Below, in pieces: positions 16,498 to 24,764 of a DNA stretch of 39,837 nt; the first letter of the stretch is position 1, and every line of letters begins with the position of its first letter. The notes under the pieces are model-generated. The model was not told the origin of the DNA. It saw nothing but the letters and a program-made list of their open reading frames with translations, and did no database searches. A program made the position numbers and the translations under genes. The stretch is from an uncultured Collinsella sp. Lineage in GTDB: Bacteria > Actinomycetota > Coriobacteriia > Coriobacteriales > Coriobacteriaceae. Location of the stretch: NCBI GenBank assembly GCA_900544115.1, contig UQTW01000023.1:1-39837 (forward strand), given 5' to 3'.

Positions 16498-16523
16498 AGT
16501 CATTGGGGACGTCCTCAATGACT
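16498..16523. repeat. 26-bp palindrome (REP-like)
   Basis: AGTCATTG at the left end pairs with CAATGACT at the right end across the core GGGGACGTCCTC; 24 of 26 positions are self-complementary. It sits between the rpoD terminator and the tRNA-Asn promoter. The CATTGGGGAC core resembles REP sequences mobilised by IS200-like (TnpA-REP) transposases, from general knowledge. Confidence 0.6.
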
Positions 16524-16550
16524 AGGTCGGAAAAAATCTCAAAAAAGTTC

Positions 16551-16578
16551 TTGCCCTAAGCTGATTCGTCCGTATAAT
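16551..16578 (+). promoter_or_regulatory. tRNA-Asn promoter
   Basis: TTGCCC at 16551-16556 and a perfect -10 TATAAT at 16573-16578 are 16 bases apart. Transcription would start near 16585, about 24 bases before the mature tRNA. Confidence 0.75.
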
Positions 16579-16608
16579 AAACTTCGTTGCTTGAGAGCAT
16601 GCACCTAT

Positions 16609-16683
16609 TCCTCGGTAGCTCAATGGTAGAGCACGCGGCTGTTAACCGCGCTGTTGTAGGTTCGAGTCCTACCCGGGGAGCCA
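16609..16683 (+). tRNA. tRNA-Asn (anticodon GTT)
   Basis: A full cloverleaf is visible. Acceptor TCCTCGG pairs with CCGGGGA (one T-G pair), the D-arm is GCTC/GAGC, and the anticodon stem CGCGG/CCGCG holds the loop CTGTTAA with anticodon GTT. The T-arm is GTAGG-TTCGAGT-CCTAC, the discriminator base is G, and the 3' CCA is encoded in the DNA. Anticodon GTT reads AAC and AAT, so the tRNA is charged with asparagine. It has its own promoter and terminator and is therefore a single-gene unit. Confidence 0.98.
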
Positions 16684-16689
16684 GGTTGT

Positions 16690-16719
16690 AAAACCCGTCG
16701 CTTATGCGGCGGGTTTTTT
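16690..16719 (+). terminator. Intrinsic terminator after tRNA-Asn
   Basis: AAAACCCGTCGC at 16690-16701, loop TTAT, then GCGGCGGGTTTT at 16706-16717 with more T following. A classic GC stem plus U-tract, 6 bases after the tRNA CCA. Confidence 0.9.
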
Positions 16720-16877
16720 CATGCCGCGACCACTTGACTCGAACGTTGCCATATCAACATTTCGTGTCGAGGATGTAATCCCGCGACCCACCACCTCAAC
16801 ATGGCGCGGTCGTTGTAGAATATTGCAATGATTGCTCCCACGACATGGTGCCGCGAGCACCAGATAAGGAGATTCTT

Positions 16878-17234
16878 GTGTCTGAGACCATTAACGGCAG
16901 CCTGAGCGTCTCGAACGACGTTATTGCCGATATTGCCGGTTATGCCGCGATGACGTGCTATGGCGTCGTCGGTATGGCTGAGCAGCTCCAAGGCGCCGAG
17001 AGCGTGCGCCTGCTTGCCGGTCAGCGCCTCCGCAAGGGCGTGCTTGTCTCCGCCGACGAGAACGGCCTTACGGTCGATCTTCACGTCGTGCTCGAGAACG
17101 GCGTCAACATGAAATCCGTCTGCCACAATCTTTCGAGCTCCGTTGCCTTCACCCTGCAGGAGATCGCCCAGATCGATCCCGCCAGCCTTAAGATCGGCAT
17201 CCATATCGACGCGCTCAAGAGCCGTCTGAACTAG
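16878..17234 (+). CDS. Asp23/Gls24 family (YloU-like) protein
   Basis: The 118-residue protein belongs to the Asp23/Gls24 (DUF322) family: it starts with SETINGSLSVSNDVIADIAGYAAMTC..., and GVVGMAE and VDLHVVLENG are family-like segments. The role in this family is cell-envelope homeostasis or unknown. GTG 16878 is chosen because AAGGAG at 16866-16871 is 6 bases before it; the frame upstream lacks a site. It is followed 27 bases later by the FakA/YloV gene, the same pair as yloU-yloV in Bacillus. No signal peptide or membrane segment is visible. Confidence 0.88.
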   Translation: MSETINGSLSVSNDVIADIAGYAAMTCYGVVGMAEQLQGAESVRLLAGQRLRKGVLVSADENGLTVDLHVVLENGVNMKSVCHNLSSSVAFTLQEIAQIDPASLKIGIHIDALKSRLN

Positions 17235-17261
17235 CATCCGAAAACGGAGATTTAAATACCC

Positions 17262-18923
17262 ATGATTGCAAAGACCATTCGCACCTGTTTTCCGATCGCT
17301 GCGGCTGCCGTTTCCGACAAGGCCGAGGAGATCAACAAGCTCAACGTCTTTCCCGTGCCCGACGGTGACACCGGCACCAACATGTCGCTCACGCTCGCCT
17401 CGGTGACCAAGGAGCTTTCTGCCCTTCCCGCCGACGCCGACATGGAGGCCATCGCCGGCGCCATCACCCACGGCTCCCTGATGGGCGCCCGCGGCAACTC
17501 CGGCGTCATCACCTCGCAGATCTTGCGCGGCGTGGCCGAGGGCCTTGTCTCCGCCGACGAGCCCATTACGTCCGCCAACATCGCCTTCGCCTTCCGTCGT
17601 GCCGTCAAGGTTGCCTTCCAGGCCGTCCGTAAGCCCATCGAGGGTACGATCCTCACGGTGTTGCGCGATGTCTCGACCAAGGCCGACGAGTGCGAAAAGA
17701 AGAAGTTCTCGGCCGAGGACGCGCTCGACGCCATCGTCGTCGAGGCCTACCAGTCCGTCGCCCGCACGCCCGACCTGCTGCCCGTTCTGAAGGAGAACGG
17801 CGTGGTCGACTCCGGCGCCTTTGGCTTTGCTATTTTCCTTGAGAACTTTGTTGCCGCCGCTCTTGGCCGCAGCACCGTTGTCGAGGATTTCTCCGCCACG
17901 TTTGACTCCGCTGGCTCTGCCCGCGACGCGGCCCTTGGTCGTGTTGAGATCGAGGCCAACGACGACTGGGAGGGCTCGGAATTCCGCTACTGCAACGAGT
18001 TCCTCTTTAAGGCCGACGCTCCCTTTGACGAGGACGAGTGCCTCAAGTTCCTGGGTTCCATGGGCGACTGCGAGCTGCTCGTGGGTGCTTACCCCGATTA
18101 CAAGATTCACGTGCACTCCAACACCCCCAACCTGGTGCTCGAGCATATGCTGCAGCTTGGTCAGATTTACGAGGTCTTTATCCACAACATGGAGATGGAG
18201 GCCCACGACCGTACCGCCAAGATCCACGAGGACCAGGAAAAGGCCGCCGAGCCCGCCAAGGCGCTGGGCTTTGTCGCCGTTGCCGCCGGTTCCGGCGAGG
18301 CAGACATCCTCAAGTCCCTCGGCGTCGACGTGATCGTGTCGGGTGGTCAGACCATGAACCCCTCGACTGCAGACTTGCTGGGCGCCGTTGACCAGGTCAA
18401 CGCGACCTCGGTCATCATCCTGCCCAACAACGGCAACATCCGCATGGCTGCCGAGGCCGCTGCCTCAGCCTGCACCGACAAGAAGGTAGCCGTCGTTCCC
18501 ACCAAGACCGTCCCGCAGGCCTTCTCCGCGCTGTTCGCGGTCCTGCCCGATTCCGAGCTCGAGGATGCCGTCGCCGCTATGGTCGACGCCATCAGCGAGG
18601 TTCGCGATGGCGAGGTCACCCGTGCCGTGCGCGATTCCAGCGCCTCCGACGGCTCGCCGATTCACTCCGGTGACGTCATGGGTATCATCGCCGGCTCCAT
18701 CGACGTGGTCGGCTCCGACGTGAAGCAGGTCACGCTCGATTGCATCAACCGTATGCAGGAGGAAGAGGAGGGCGACGCGCTGACGATTCTGGCCGGCGAG
18801 GAACTGTCCGATGAGGCCTTCCAGGAGATCGTAGACGCCATTGAGGAGGCTCAGCCCGATTTGGAGATCGACGCCCATCGTGGCGAGCAGCCGCTCTATC
18901 CCGTGATCTTCTCGATCGAGTAG
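17262..18923 (+). CDS. fakA: DAK2-domain fatty acid kinase subunit A (FakA/YloV)
   Basis: FakA (553 residues) is the ATP-binding subunit that, with a DegV-type FakB, phosphorylates fatty acids for phospholipid synthesis. The N-terminal DAK2 domain has KLNVFPVPDGDTGTNM with Mg/ATP-binding aspartates and HGSLMGARGNSGVI. The middle and C-terminal parts typical of YloV follow (VHSNTPNLVLEHML; ILPNNGNIRMAAEAA; GDVMGIIAGSI). No fakB is present in the window, so the partner must lie elsewhere. ATG 17262 is preceded by a weak GGAG. It is 9 bases from recG; the Asp23-fakA-recG order is conserved in Gram-positives. PlsX, whose product would link acyl-phosphate to lipid synthesis, is encoded further down the same run. 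Confidence 0.93.
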   Translation: MIAKTIRTCFPIAAAAVSDKAEEINKLNVFPVPDGDTGTNMSLTLASVTKELSALPADADMEAIAGAITHGSLMGARGNSGVITSQILRGVAEGLVSADEPITSANIAFAFRRAVKVAFQAVRKPIEGTILTVLRDVSTKADECEKKKFSAEDALDAIVVEAYQSVARTPDLLPVLKENGVVDSGAFGFAIFLENFVAAALGRSTVVEDFSATFDSAGSARDAALGRVEIEANDDWEGSEFRYCNEFLFKADAPFDEDECLKFLGSMGDCELLVGAYPDYKIHVHSNTPNLVLEHMLQLGQIYEVFIHNMEMEAHDRTAKIHEDQEKAAEPAKALGFVAVAAGSGEADILKSLGVDVIVSGGQTMNPSTADLLGAVDQVNATSVIILPNNGNIRMAAEAAASACTDKKVAVVPTKTVPQAFSALFAVLPDSELEDAVAAMVDAISEVRDGEVTRAVRDSSASDGSPIHSGDVMGIIAGSIDVVGSDVKQVTLDCINRMQEEEEGDALTILAGEELSDEAFQEIVDAIEEAQPDLEIDAHRGEQPLYPVIFSIE

Positions 18924-18932
18924 GCTCTGCCC

Positions 18933-21110
18933 ATGTCCGAGCTGTGCTCCGTGCCGCGCGTCTCGGAGCGCTTTGCCCAGAGCAATGCGCTCGACGAAGA
19001 TATCGCGCGACTCAAATATGTTTCAGGTAAACGTGAGGAGGCCCTTCGCCGTCTGGGAATTCGGACGGTGGGGGACCTCCTTCTCCATATCCCTCATCGT
19101 TACCTCGACTTTACTCGTTCGTGGTCCATCGAGATGGCGCCCATCGGTACCGTGTGCACTATCATCGCCACGGTCGACCGCATCGTCCAAAAGCAGCCGC
19201 GTCCGCGCATGCAGGTGACCGAGGTCTCACTCGTTGACGAGACGGGCGTGCTACAGGTCGCCTTTTTCCGCCAGCCCTGGATTGCCCAGCAGCTTAAGCA
19301 GGGCGACCGCCTGGCCGTGATGGGCAAGGTTGAGTTTGCCTACGGTTTTAAGCAGATGGCCTCGCCGCACTTTGAAAAGCTCGAGGAAGGGCGTGCCGCA
19401 GGCACTATCCTGCCGGTCCATTACGTCAGTGATGGCGTGAGCCAGGCGTGGATGCGCCGCATCGTAAGCGGCGCGCTCGAGGTCGTCGGCAATCCCTTTG
19501 ATCCCATTCCGGCGCGCTTACGCGTTAAGCGTCGCCTGATGAGCAATGCTCGTGCGCTTCGATCGATCCACTTTCCCTCGAGCATGGCTGAGCGCGACAT
19601 CGCACGCCGGCGTCTTGCCTACGAGGAGTGTCTCTACCTGCAGCTGGCGCTGCGTCTGCGCAACGACGGCGGCCTGGTCGATGTGGTGCCCTATGCCCAC
19701 ACCGCGGGCGAGCACCTGGTCGCGCTCAAGCAGGCCCTGCCGTTTTCGCTGAGCAACGAGCAGGAGGCCGCGTTCCAGGATATCCTGCGCGATATGTGCG
19801 ATGGCGGGCGCGTGATGAACCGCCTGCTGCTGGGCGATGTCGGTACCGGTAAGACCGCCGTTGCCGCCTGCGCGCTGGCTGTGGCTGCCGATGGCGGTAC
19901 GCAGGCCTGCGTTATGGCGCCCACGGGCGTGCTGGCGCGCCAATATGCCGATAAGACCGGCCCTCTGCTCTCGCAGGCCGGCATGTCCTGGGCACTTCTG
20001 ACGGGTGCCACGCCGGCCGCAGAGCGCGAGCGCATCCATGCGCAGCTGGAATCGGGCGAGCTTGACGTGCTCTTTGGCACCCATGCGGTGCTTTCGGATA
20101 ACGTTGCGTTCAAGCATCTGTCGCTTGTCGTCATCGACGAGCAGCACCGGTTTGGCGTCGGCCAACGCAACGCCCTACGCGCGAAGGGCCCCGGTGCGGA
20201 CCTGCTCGTTATGACGGCCACGCCTATCCCGCGCACGTTGGCGCTCTCGGTCTATGGCGACCTGGATACGAGCATCATCCGCCATCGTCCAATTCCGGGT
20301 GCCGGCGTGACGACGCGCGTCCTCACCGAGTCGAGTCGCGACCTGGCCTATGGCGCCATCCGTGAGGCGCATGAAAAGGGTCAGCAGGCCTACGTGATTT
20401 GCCCGCTCGTGGAGCCGAGTGACTCGGCCGATGAGCTGGAAGACGTGCCCGGTATTGCCCGCGACGATGAGGGCCGCGTGACGGTTCCCGTGCCGCTGCA
20501 CGATACGGCGACCGAGCTCGATCGCCTGCGTCTGGCGTTGCCGGGCCTTGCCATCGAGCGCCTTCACGGCCGTATGCCAGCGGGGGAGAAGGACCAGGTT
20601 ATTGATGCCTTTAAGCGTGGCGAGATTGACGTGCTCGTCTCGACTACGGTGGTCGAGGTGGGCGTCGACGTGCCTAACGCCACCGTCATGGTCATCGAGA
20701 ACGGCGAGCGCTTTGGTTTGGCTGCCCTGCACCAGCTGCGCGGTCGCGTGGGCCGCGGCAGTGTGTCGGGCACGTGCCTGGTCATGACGCACTCCAAGGG
20801 CAACGGCGGCGCGTCGCCAGCACAAGATCGCCTGCAATCGCTCGAAAAAACTTCGGATGGTTTTACGCTTGCCCAGATGGACCTGCGTCTGCGTCACGAG
20901 GGCGAAATCCTGGGTTACCGTCAGCACGGCGGCGTGACCTTGCGCTTTGTGGACCTGGACGCCGATGAGGACCTTATCGAATGGGCCCATTTGGACGCGG
21001 TCGAGCTCTTGCGGTATGCTTGCACCCTTGACTCCGTGGCGACGCGCCCCCTGCGCGATGCGGTCGCCATGCGATATCGACACATTTTTAAGGAGGTCAG
21101 CGGAGGATGA
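18933..21110 (+). CDS. recG: ATP-dependent DNA helicase RecG
   Basis: The 725-residue RecG remodels stalled replication forks and branch-migrates recombination intermediates. The N-terminal wedge/OB region (LLLHIPHRYLDFT... then VDETGVLQVAFFRQPW) precedes the helicase. Motifs are GDVGTGKT near residue 301 (Walker A), IDEQHRFGVGQR near 402, TATPIPRTLAL, and RGRVGRG in motif VI. The C-terminal part carries the EILGYRQHGG region. ATG 18933 has only a weak ribosome site. The end overlaps rsmD by 4 bases, so the two are coupled. Confidence 0.96.
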   Translation: MSELCSVPRVSERFAQSNALDEDIARLKYVSGKREEALRRLGIRTVGDLLLHIPHRYLDFTRSWSIEMAPIGTVCTIIATVDRIVQKQPRPRMQVTEVSLVDETGVLQVAFFRQPWIAQQLKQGDRLAVMGKVEFAYGFKQMASPHFEKLEEGRAAGTILPVHYVSDGVSQAWMRRIVSGALEVVGNPFDPIPARLRVKRRLMSNARALRSIHFPSSMAERDIARRRLAYEECLYLQLALRLRNDGGLVDVVPYAHTAGEHLVALKQALPFSLSNEQEAAFQDILRDMCDGGRVMNRLLLGDVGTGKTAVAACALAVAADGGTQACVMAPTGVLARQYADKTGPLLSQAGMSWALLTGATPAAERERIHAQLESGELDVLFGTHAVLSDNVAFKHLSLVVIDEQHRFGVGQRNALRAKGPGADLLVMTATPIPRTLALSVYGDLDTSIIRHRPIPGAGVTTRVLTESSRDLAYGAIREAHEKGQQAYVICPLVEPSDSADELEDVPGIARDDEGRVTVPVPLHDTATELDRLRLALPGLAIERLHGRMPAGEKDQVIDAFKRGEIDVLVSTTVVEVGVDVPNATVMVIENGERFGLAALHQLRGRVGRGSVSGTCLVMTHSKGNGGASPAQDRLQSLEKTSDGFTLAQMDLRLRHEGEILGYRQHGGVTLRFVDLDADEDLIEWAHLDAVELLRYACTLDSVATRPLRDAVAMRYRHIFKEVSGG

Positions 21111-21757
21111 GAATCATCGGCGGTGAATGGCGCGGTCGCAAAATCGAAGAGCCGCGCGGTCGCGATGTTACGCGTCCGACGACCGACCGCGTGCGCGAAG
21201 CGTGCGCATCCATGGTCCTATCGGCCTTTGACTTTGATTTGGACGAGGTCCGCGTACTGGATGCCTTTGGCGGCTCCGGTGCCCTAGGCATTGAGATGCT
21301 CTCGCGGGGAGCCCGTTCGCTCACGACGTTCGAGATCGATCGCAATGCCGCGAGGCTCATTACCAAGAATATCGAGTCGCTCTGCCGCGATCGCGCGCGT
21401 TGGCGTGTGGTGACGGGCGATGTCCTTGCGAGCGCTTCGCGCGGCCGCGTGCCGGGCGGCCCCTTTGATCTGGTCTTGCTCGACCCGCCCTATGCTTTTG
21501 GTGCCGAGCCGGTCGATGAGCTGCTGCAGAACCTGGCCCAGCAGGGTTTGCTCACCCCGGGCGCCTATGCTCTGTTTGAGCATGCTGCCGCCGACGTGGG
21601 CGCACATCCTGCCGGCTTTGTAACCGTGCGTGAGAAACGCTATGGCATCACCTCGGTCGACCTGCTCCGTTGGGTCGGCGAGGGCGAGGATGACGATACC
21701 GTCGCCGATGCCGATGGCAGCGACGGCACGACTTTTCAGGAGGATGCTCATGAATGA
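21107..21757 (+). CDS. rsmD: 16S rRNA (guanine-966-N2)-methyltransferase RsmD
   Basis: The 216-residue SAM-dependent enzyme methylates G966 of 16S rRNA. The opening MRIIGGEWRGRKI and RPTTDRVREA are diagnostic. The SAM-binding motif is VLDAFGGSGALGIEMLSRGA, and the N-methyltransferase motif is DPPY at 126-129. A Asp/Glu-rich C-terminal extension is present (EGEDDDTVADADGS). AAGGAGG-type sequence precedes ATG 21107 inside recG. It overlaps coaD by 8 bases; rsmD-coaD is a conserved pair. Confidence 0.95.
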   Translation: MRIIGGEWRGRKIEEPRGRDVTRPTTDRVREACASMVLSAFDFDLDEVRVLDAFGGSGALGIEMLSRGARSLTTFEIDRNAARLITKNIESLCRDRARWRVVTGDVLASASRGRVPGGPFDLVLLDPPYAFGAEPVDELLQNLAQQGLLTPGAYALFEHAAADVGAHPAGFVTVREKRYGITSVDLLRWVGEGEDDDTVADADGSDGTTFQEDAHE

Positions 21758-22247
21758 CACCATCAACCGCGTGATCGTCCCGGGCACCTTCGATCCCATC
21801 ACGTTTGGCCATATCGATGTGATCCGCCGCGCCCGTCGCATCTTTCCCAGCGTGATCGTCGCTGTTGCCGAGTCGCAGGGCAAAAACGGCGTGGGCACCA
21901 CGTTTATGCTCGATGAGCGCGTGGCGCTGGCCCGCGAGGCGCTCGGCGATATCGACGGCGTCGAGGTCCTGCCCTTTACCGGCCTCTTGGTCGACTTCGC
22001 TCGTGAGCAGGGGGCGGGGGCCGTGGTCAAGGGCCTGCGCGCCATGACCGACTTTGAGTATGAGCTGCAGCAGGCCGACCTCAACTATCGCTTGGATAAC
22101 GAGCTGGAGTCCATCTTTGTCATGAGTGCTCCACAGTACGGCTACATCTCGAGTTCGGTGGTGCGCCAGATTGCTTCGCTCGGTAGCGACGTTTCCAATT
22201 TTGTTCCGCCCAATGTGGTCAAAGCGCTCAAACATCGCTTTTCGTGA
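21750..22247 (+). CDS. coaD: Phosphopantetheine adenylyltransferase
   Basis: CoaD (165 residues) joins 4'-phosphopantetheine and ATP to dephospho-CoA. The nucleotidyltransferase motif is PGTFDPITFGH with TFGH at 18-21. VVKGLRAMTDFEYE and the C-terminal SSSVVRQIASLG are conserved. ATG 21750 is placed 6 bases after CAGGAGG (21737-21743); ATG 21744 is in frame but overlaps that site. It overlaps the rsmD end by 8 bases. Through CoA it supplies the prosthetic group of the acyl carrier protein encoded downstream. Confidence 0.96.
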   Translation: MNDTINRVIVPGTFDPITFGHIDVIRRARRIFPSVIVAVAESQGKNGVGTTFMLDERVALAREALGDIDGVEVLPFTGLLVDFAREQGAGAVVKGLRAMTDFEYELQQADLNYRLDNELESIFVMSAPQYGYISSSVVRQIASLGSDVSNFVPPNVVKALKHRFS

Positions 22248-22271
22248 CGTTTCTTATTGCCTGGTGGCATG

Positions 22272-22280
22272 TGGTAAACT
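22272..22280 (+). promoter_or_regulatory. Possible extended -10 promoter before the SepIVA-like gene
   Basis: TGGTAAACT fits an extended -10 (TGn plus TAAACT). The -35 is unclear: a TTGCCT at 22257-22262 is only 12 bases away. It is 36 bases before the start codon. Confidence 0.35.
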
Positions 22281-22315
22281 AGCACGATGATATGTTACCT
22301 ATGAAAGGAGACCGG

Positions 22316-22813
22316 ATGCCGGGCGAGAATTTTCCTGGCGATAGGATCGTCAGCTTGGTCGATGAGCTCGAAGGGCTGATCGAGGAAGCCAAGCCGCCTT
22401 TCGGCAAGAACGCTCAGTTCAAGGTCATCGACGCCGACGTGTTCTTCAACATCCTCGACGAGATCCGCATGAGCTATCCCGAGGAGTGGCAGAAGTCCCG
22501 CCGTATCCTTAAGGAGCGCGAGGAGCTTATGGCTTCCGCCGCCGCCCAGGCCGATTCCATCATCGCCGACGCTCAGCAGCAGGCCCTCACCATTGCCGGT
22601 GAGCAGGAGATCGTCCGCCTTGCGCAGCAGCAGGCCGACGACATCCGCGATCGTGCCCAGCAGTACGAGCGCGAGACGCGTTATGCTGCCGAGGACTATG
22701 CAGAGCAGGTCTTTACGCACCTGGAGGAGAACCTCAAGAGCCTGACCGGCACCGTTACCCGTTGCCGTCAGCAGCTCAACGAGGGTGCCGCCCAACAGAA
22801 TGGTCAGTGGTAA
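22316..22813 (+). CDS. DivIVA/SepIVA-like coiled-coil cell-division protein
   Basis: The 165-residue protein has a short N-terminal part (IVSLVDELEGLIEEAK), a loop with KVIDADVFFNILDEIR, and then a long Ala/Gln/Glu/Arg-rich coiled coil from about residue 65 to 140. It has no signal peptide or membrane span. This pattern and its place just before the DUF177 gene and rpmF match SepIVA of mycobacteria (Rv2927c, next to the Rv2926c DUF177 gene), a DivIVA-like factor for septation and envelope growth. ATG 22316 follows AAAGGAG at 22304-22310 by 5 bases. The stop overlaps the next start (TAATG). Assignment rests on gene order and coiled-coil pattern. Confidence 0.75.
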   Translation: MPGENFPGDRIVSLVDELEGLIEEAKPPFGKNAQFKVIDADVFFNILDEIRMSYPEEWQKSRRILKEREELMASAAAQADSIIADAQQQALTIAGEQEIVRLAQQQADDIRDRAQQYERETRYAAEDYAEQVFTHLEENLKSLTGTVTRCRQQLNEGAAQQNGQW

Positions 22814-23367
22814 TGGCTGAGTTCCCGAGCGTTACCGTCGATCTTTCCGAGCAGCTCGAGTTTCCTGGAGATTCGTATCCGCTGACCGGTAAGGTCGATG
22901 TTGCCACCTATACGGTGGGCGAGAAGGAGTACCAGCTGCAGAACGGCATTGATTACGATGTGGTCTTTACCAATGCCGGCACCGGTGTTCTGCTTACGGG
23001 CATGGTCCGCGCGCATGCAACCGGTGAGTGCGACCGTTGCCTGGAGCCCGCTTCGTTTGATATCGCCGGTGAGATCGAGGAATTCTATCTCTTTAACGAG
23101 CCCGAGGATCCCGAGGCCTACGAAGACGGCTACGAGTTACTGGGCGAGGATCGCATCGTCGATCTGGGTGAGCCCATCAACGACGCGGTTGTCATGGACA
23201 CGCCGTTCGTTGTCCTGTGCAAGCCCGATTGTCGCGGTCTGTGTCCCACTTGCGGTTGCAATCTCAACGTCGAGCAATGCGATTGCGCCGCACAGGCAGA
23301 GGCAGAATGGGCCGCTGCCACGGAAAATCCATTTGCAGCATTGAAGAATCTTAAGCTCGATGAGTAA
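22813..23367 (+). CDS. DUF177 (YceD-like) zinc-finger-type protein
   Basis: The 184-residue protein belongs to the DUF177/YceD family, which is encoded just before rpmF in most bacteria and is linked to 23S rRNA/ribosome assembly in plants and bacteria. Cysteines are placed as in the family: GECDRCLEP, then CKPDCRGLCPTCGCNLN and CDC near the C-terminus. ATG 22813 overlaps the previous stop by one base; the ribosome site is weak, so coupling to the previous gene is likely. The C-terminal FAALKNLKL motif is typical. Confidence 0.88.
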   Translation: MAEFPSVTVDLSEQLEFPGDSYPLTGKVDVATYTVGEKEYQLQNGIDYDVVFTNAGTGVLLTGMVRAHATGECDRCLEPASFDIAGEIEEFYLFNEPEDPEAYEDGYELLGEDRIVDLGEPINDAVVMDTPFVVLCKPDCRGLCPTCGCNLNVEQCDCAAQAEAEWAAATENPFAALKNLKLDE

Positions 23368-23372
23368 AACTG

Positions 23373-23381
23373 TGGTAGTAT
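23373..23381 (+). promoter_or_regulatory. Possible promoter of rpmF
   Basis: TGGTAGTAT fits an extended -10 just after the DUF177 stop, 51 bases before the rpmF start. No strong -35 is seen; TTAAGC lies 19 bases upstream. Confidence 0.35.
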
Positions 23382-23431
23382 CGCTACTTGCGCGTAATCG
23401 CCACACTGGATAGTTCATAAGGAAGGTCACT

Positions 23432-23611
23432 ATGCCCGTACCTAAACAAAAGCAGGGTCGTATCCGCACTCACACCCGTCGTTCCGCCAACATGAAGATC
23501 TCGGCTGCGGCTCAGTCCACGTGCCCCCGTTGCGGCGCTGTCAAGCTTCCGCACCACGTGTGCCCCAGCTGCGGTTTCTATAAGGACCGCGAGGTTATCG
23601 TTACCGAGTAA
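23432..23611 (+). CDS. rpmF: 50S ribosomal protein L32
   Basis: The 59-residue protein is a complete L32: it begins MPVPKQKQGRIRTHTRRS and has a zinc-ribbon with CPRCG and CPSCG, the C+ (zinc-binding) form. ATG 23432 is preceded by AAGGAAGG at 23419-23426. It is too small to stand out by length alone but position after DUF177 and sequence leave no doubt. A terminator-like hairpin separates it from plsX. Confidence 0.96.
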   Translation: MPVPKQKQGRIRTHTRRSANMKISAAAQSTCPRCGAVKLPHHVCPSCGFYKDREVIVTE

Positions 23612-23650
23612 CGGTATTCCTGGATGCGATGCCGTTCCAAATGGAACCAC

Positions 23651-23680
23651 AATGGCCGGCTCAATGAGTCGGCCATTTTT
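23651..23680 (+). terminator. Intrinsic terminator between rpmF and plsX
   Basis: AATGGCCGGCTC at 23651-23662 pairs with GAGTCGGCCATT at 23666-23677 across a 3-base loop (one G-T pair), followed by TTTTGT. The plsX Shine-Dalgarno begins 5 bases later, so plsX needs read-through or its own start. Confidence 0.8.
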
Positions 23681-23697
23681 GTATAAGGAGTATGTAT

Positions 23698-24717
23698 ATG
23701 AGTAACGTTCGCGTTTGTGTAGACGTTGTGGGCGGAGACGAGAAACCTCAGGTTGTTCTCGATGGTATCGAGGCTGCACTTGCCGCCGATCCCGATATCG
23801 AGGTCCTGGCAGTCGGTCCCGCCGAAATCGTCAATCTCTTTGCCGCGGCCCATGCACGTGTGGAGGCTCTGGAAGCCCCTGACATTATCGCCATGGATGA
23901 CGATCCCATTCGCGCCGTGATGACCAAGCGCAAGTCCTCGATCGTGCTTGCCTGCCGCGCCATCAAAAAGGGCAACGCGGACGCGTTTTTCTCCGCCGGC
24001 TCCACCGGCGCCATGACCGCTGCCGCGACCGCCTACGTGACGCCGTTTAGGTATCAGGCCGAAGGCAAGAAGCAGCCGGTGCGCCCCTGTTTGACCAATG
24101 CGCTGCCCAATCGCGCCGGCGGTCTGACGGTGCTGTGCGATATGGGCGCCAACCCCGATGTCGAGGTCGACGACATGGTGCGTTTTGCCCAGATGGGTAG
24201 CGCCTATGCCCGCGTTGTCCTGGGCATCGAGCATCCTCGCGTGGGCCTGCTTGCCAATGGCACCGAGGATGAGAAGGGTTCCAACTTTACCAAGGCCTGC
24301 TTCCCGGCCATGAAAGCCGCCGTTCCCGGCTTTGTGGGCAACTGCGAAGGCACCGACCTCACCTCGGGCAATTTCGATGTCGTTGTTGCCGACGGCATGT
24401 CGGGCAATATCGCTCTCAAGGCTACCGAGGGCGCTGCCAAGTTTTTGCTACAGGAGCTCAAGGGCGCCTTTATGGCCTCGCTCGGCACCAAGATCGCCGC
24501 GCTGCTCATCAAAAAGCAGATGCGCGAGATTAAGGCCAAGCTCTCTGGTGATGCCAAGGGCGGCGCGATTCTTTTGGGCCTGCGTGGCGTGGTCCTGATC
24601 GGCCATGGCGCCACATCGGTCGAGGCTGTTAAAAACGGTACGCTCGCGGCGGCCGAAGCCGTGCGCGCGGGGCTGGTCGAGAACGTCGCCAACTCCATGG
24701 ACGGCATCGTTTTGTAA
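23698..24717 (+). CDS. plsX: Phosphate acyltransferase PlsX
   Basis: PlsX (339 residues) makes acyl-phosphate from acyl-ACP, the first step of the PlsX/PlsY route to lysophosphatidate; it is a peripheral membrane enzyme. Family segments are VDVVGGDEKPQVVLDGIEAAL, FFSAGSTGAMTAAAT, LCDMGANPDV, VADGMSGNIALKATEGAAKF and LRGVVLIGHGATS. ATG 23698 is 7 bases after AAGGAG at 23685-23690; ATG 23692 is in frame but too close. The usual plsX-(fab)-acpP-rnc-smc order is kept without fabD or fabG. Confidence 0.95.
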   Translation: MSNVRVCVDVVGGDEKPQVVLDGIEAALAADPDIEVLAVGPAEIVNLFAAAHARVEALEAPDIIAMDDDPIRAVMTKRKSSIVLACRAIKKGNADAFFSAGSTGAMTAAATAYVTPFRYQAEGKKQPVRPCLTNALPNRAGGLTVLCDMGANPDVEVDDMVRFAQMGSAYARVVLGIEHPRVGLLANGTEDEKGSNFTKACFPAMKAAVPGFVGNCEGTDLTSGNFDVVVADGMSGNIALKATEGAAKFLLQELKGAFMASLGTKIAALLIKKQMREIKAKLSGDAKGGAILLGLRGVVLIGHGATSVEAVKNGTLAAAEAVRAGLVENVANSMDGIVL

Positions 24718-24764
24718 GAGCGAGTTAGAGCGCTGTTATGTGCCTCGCGGCCTGCTTCGTGGGG

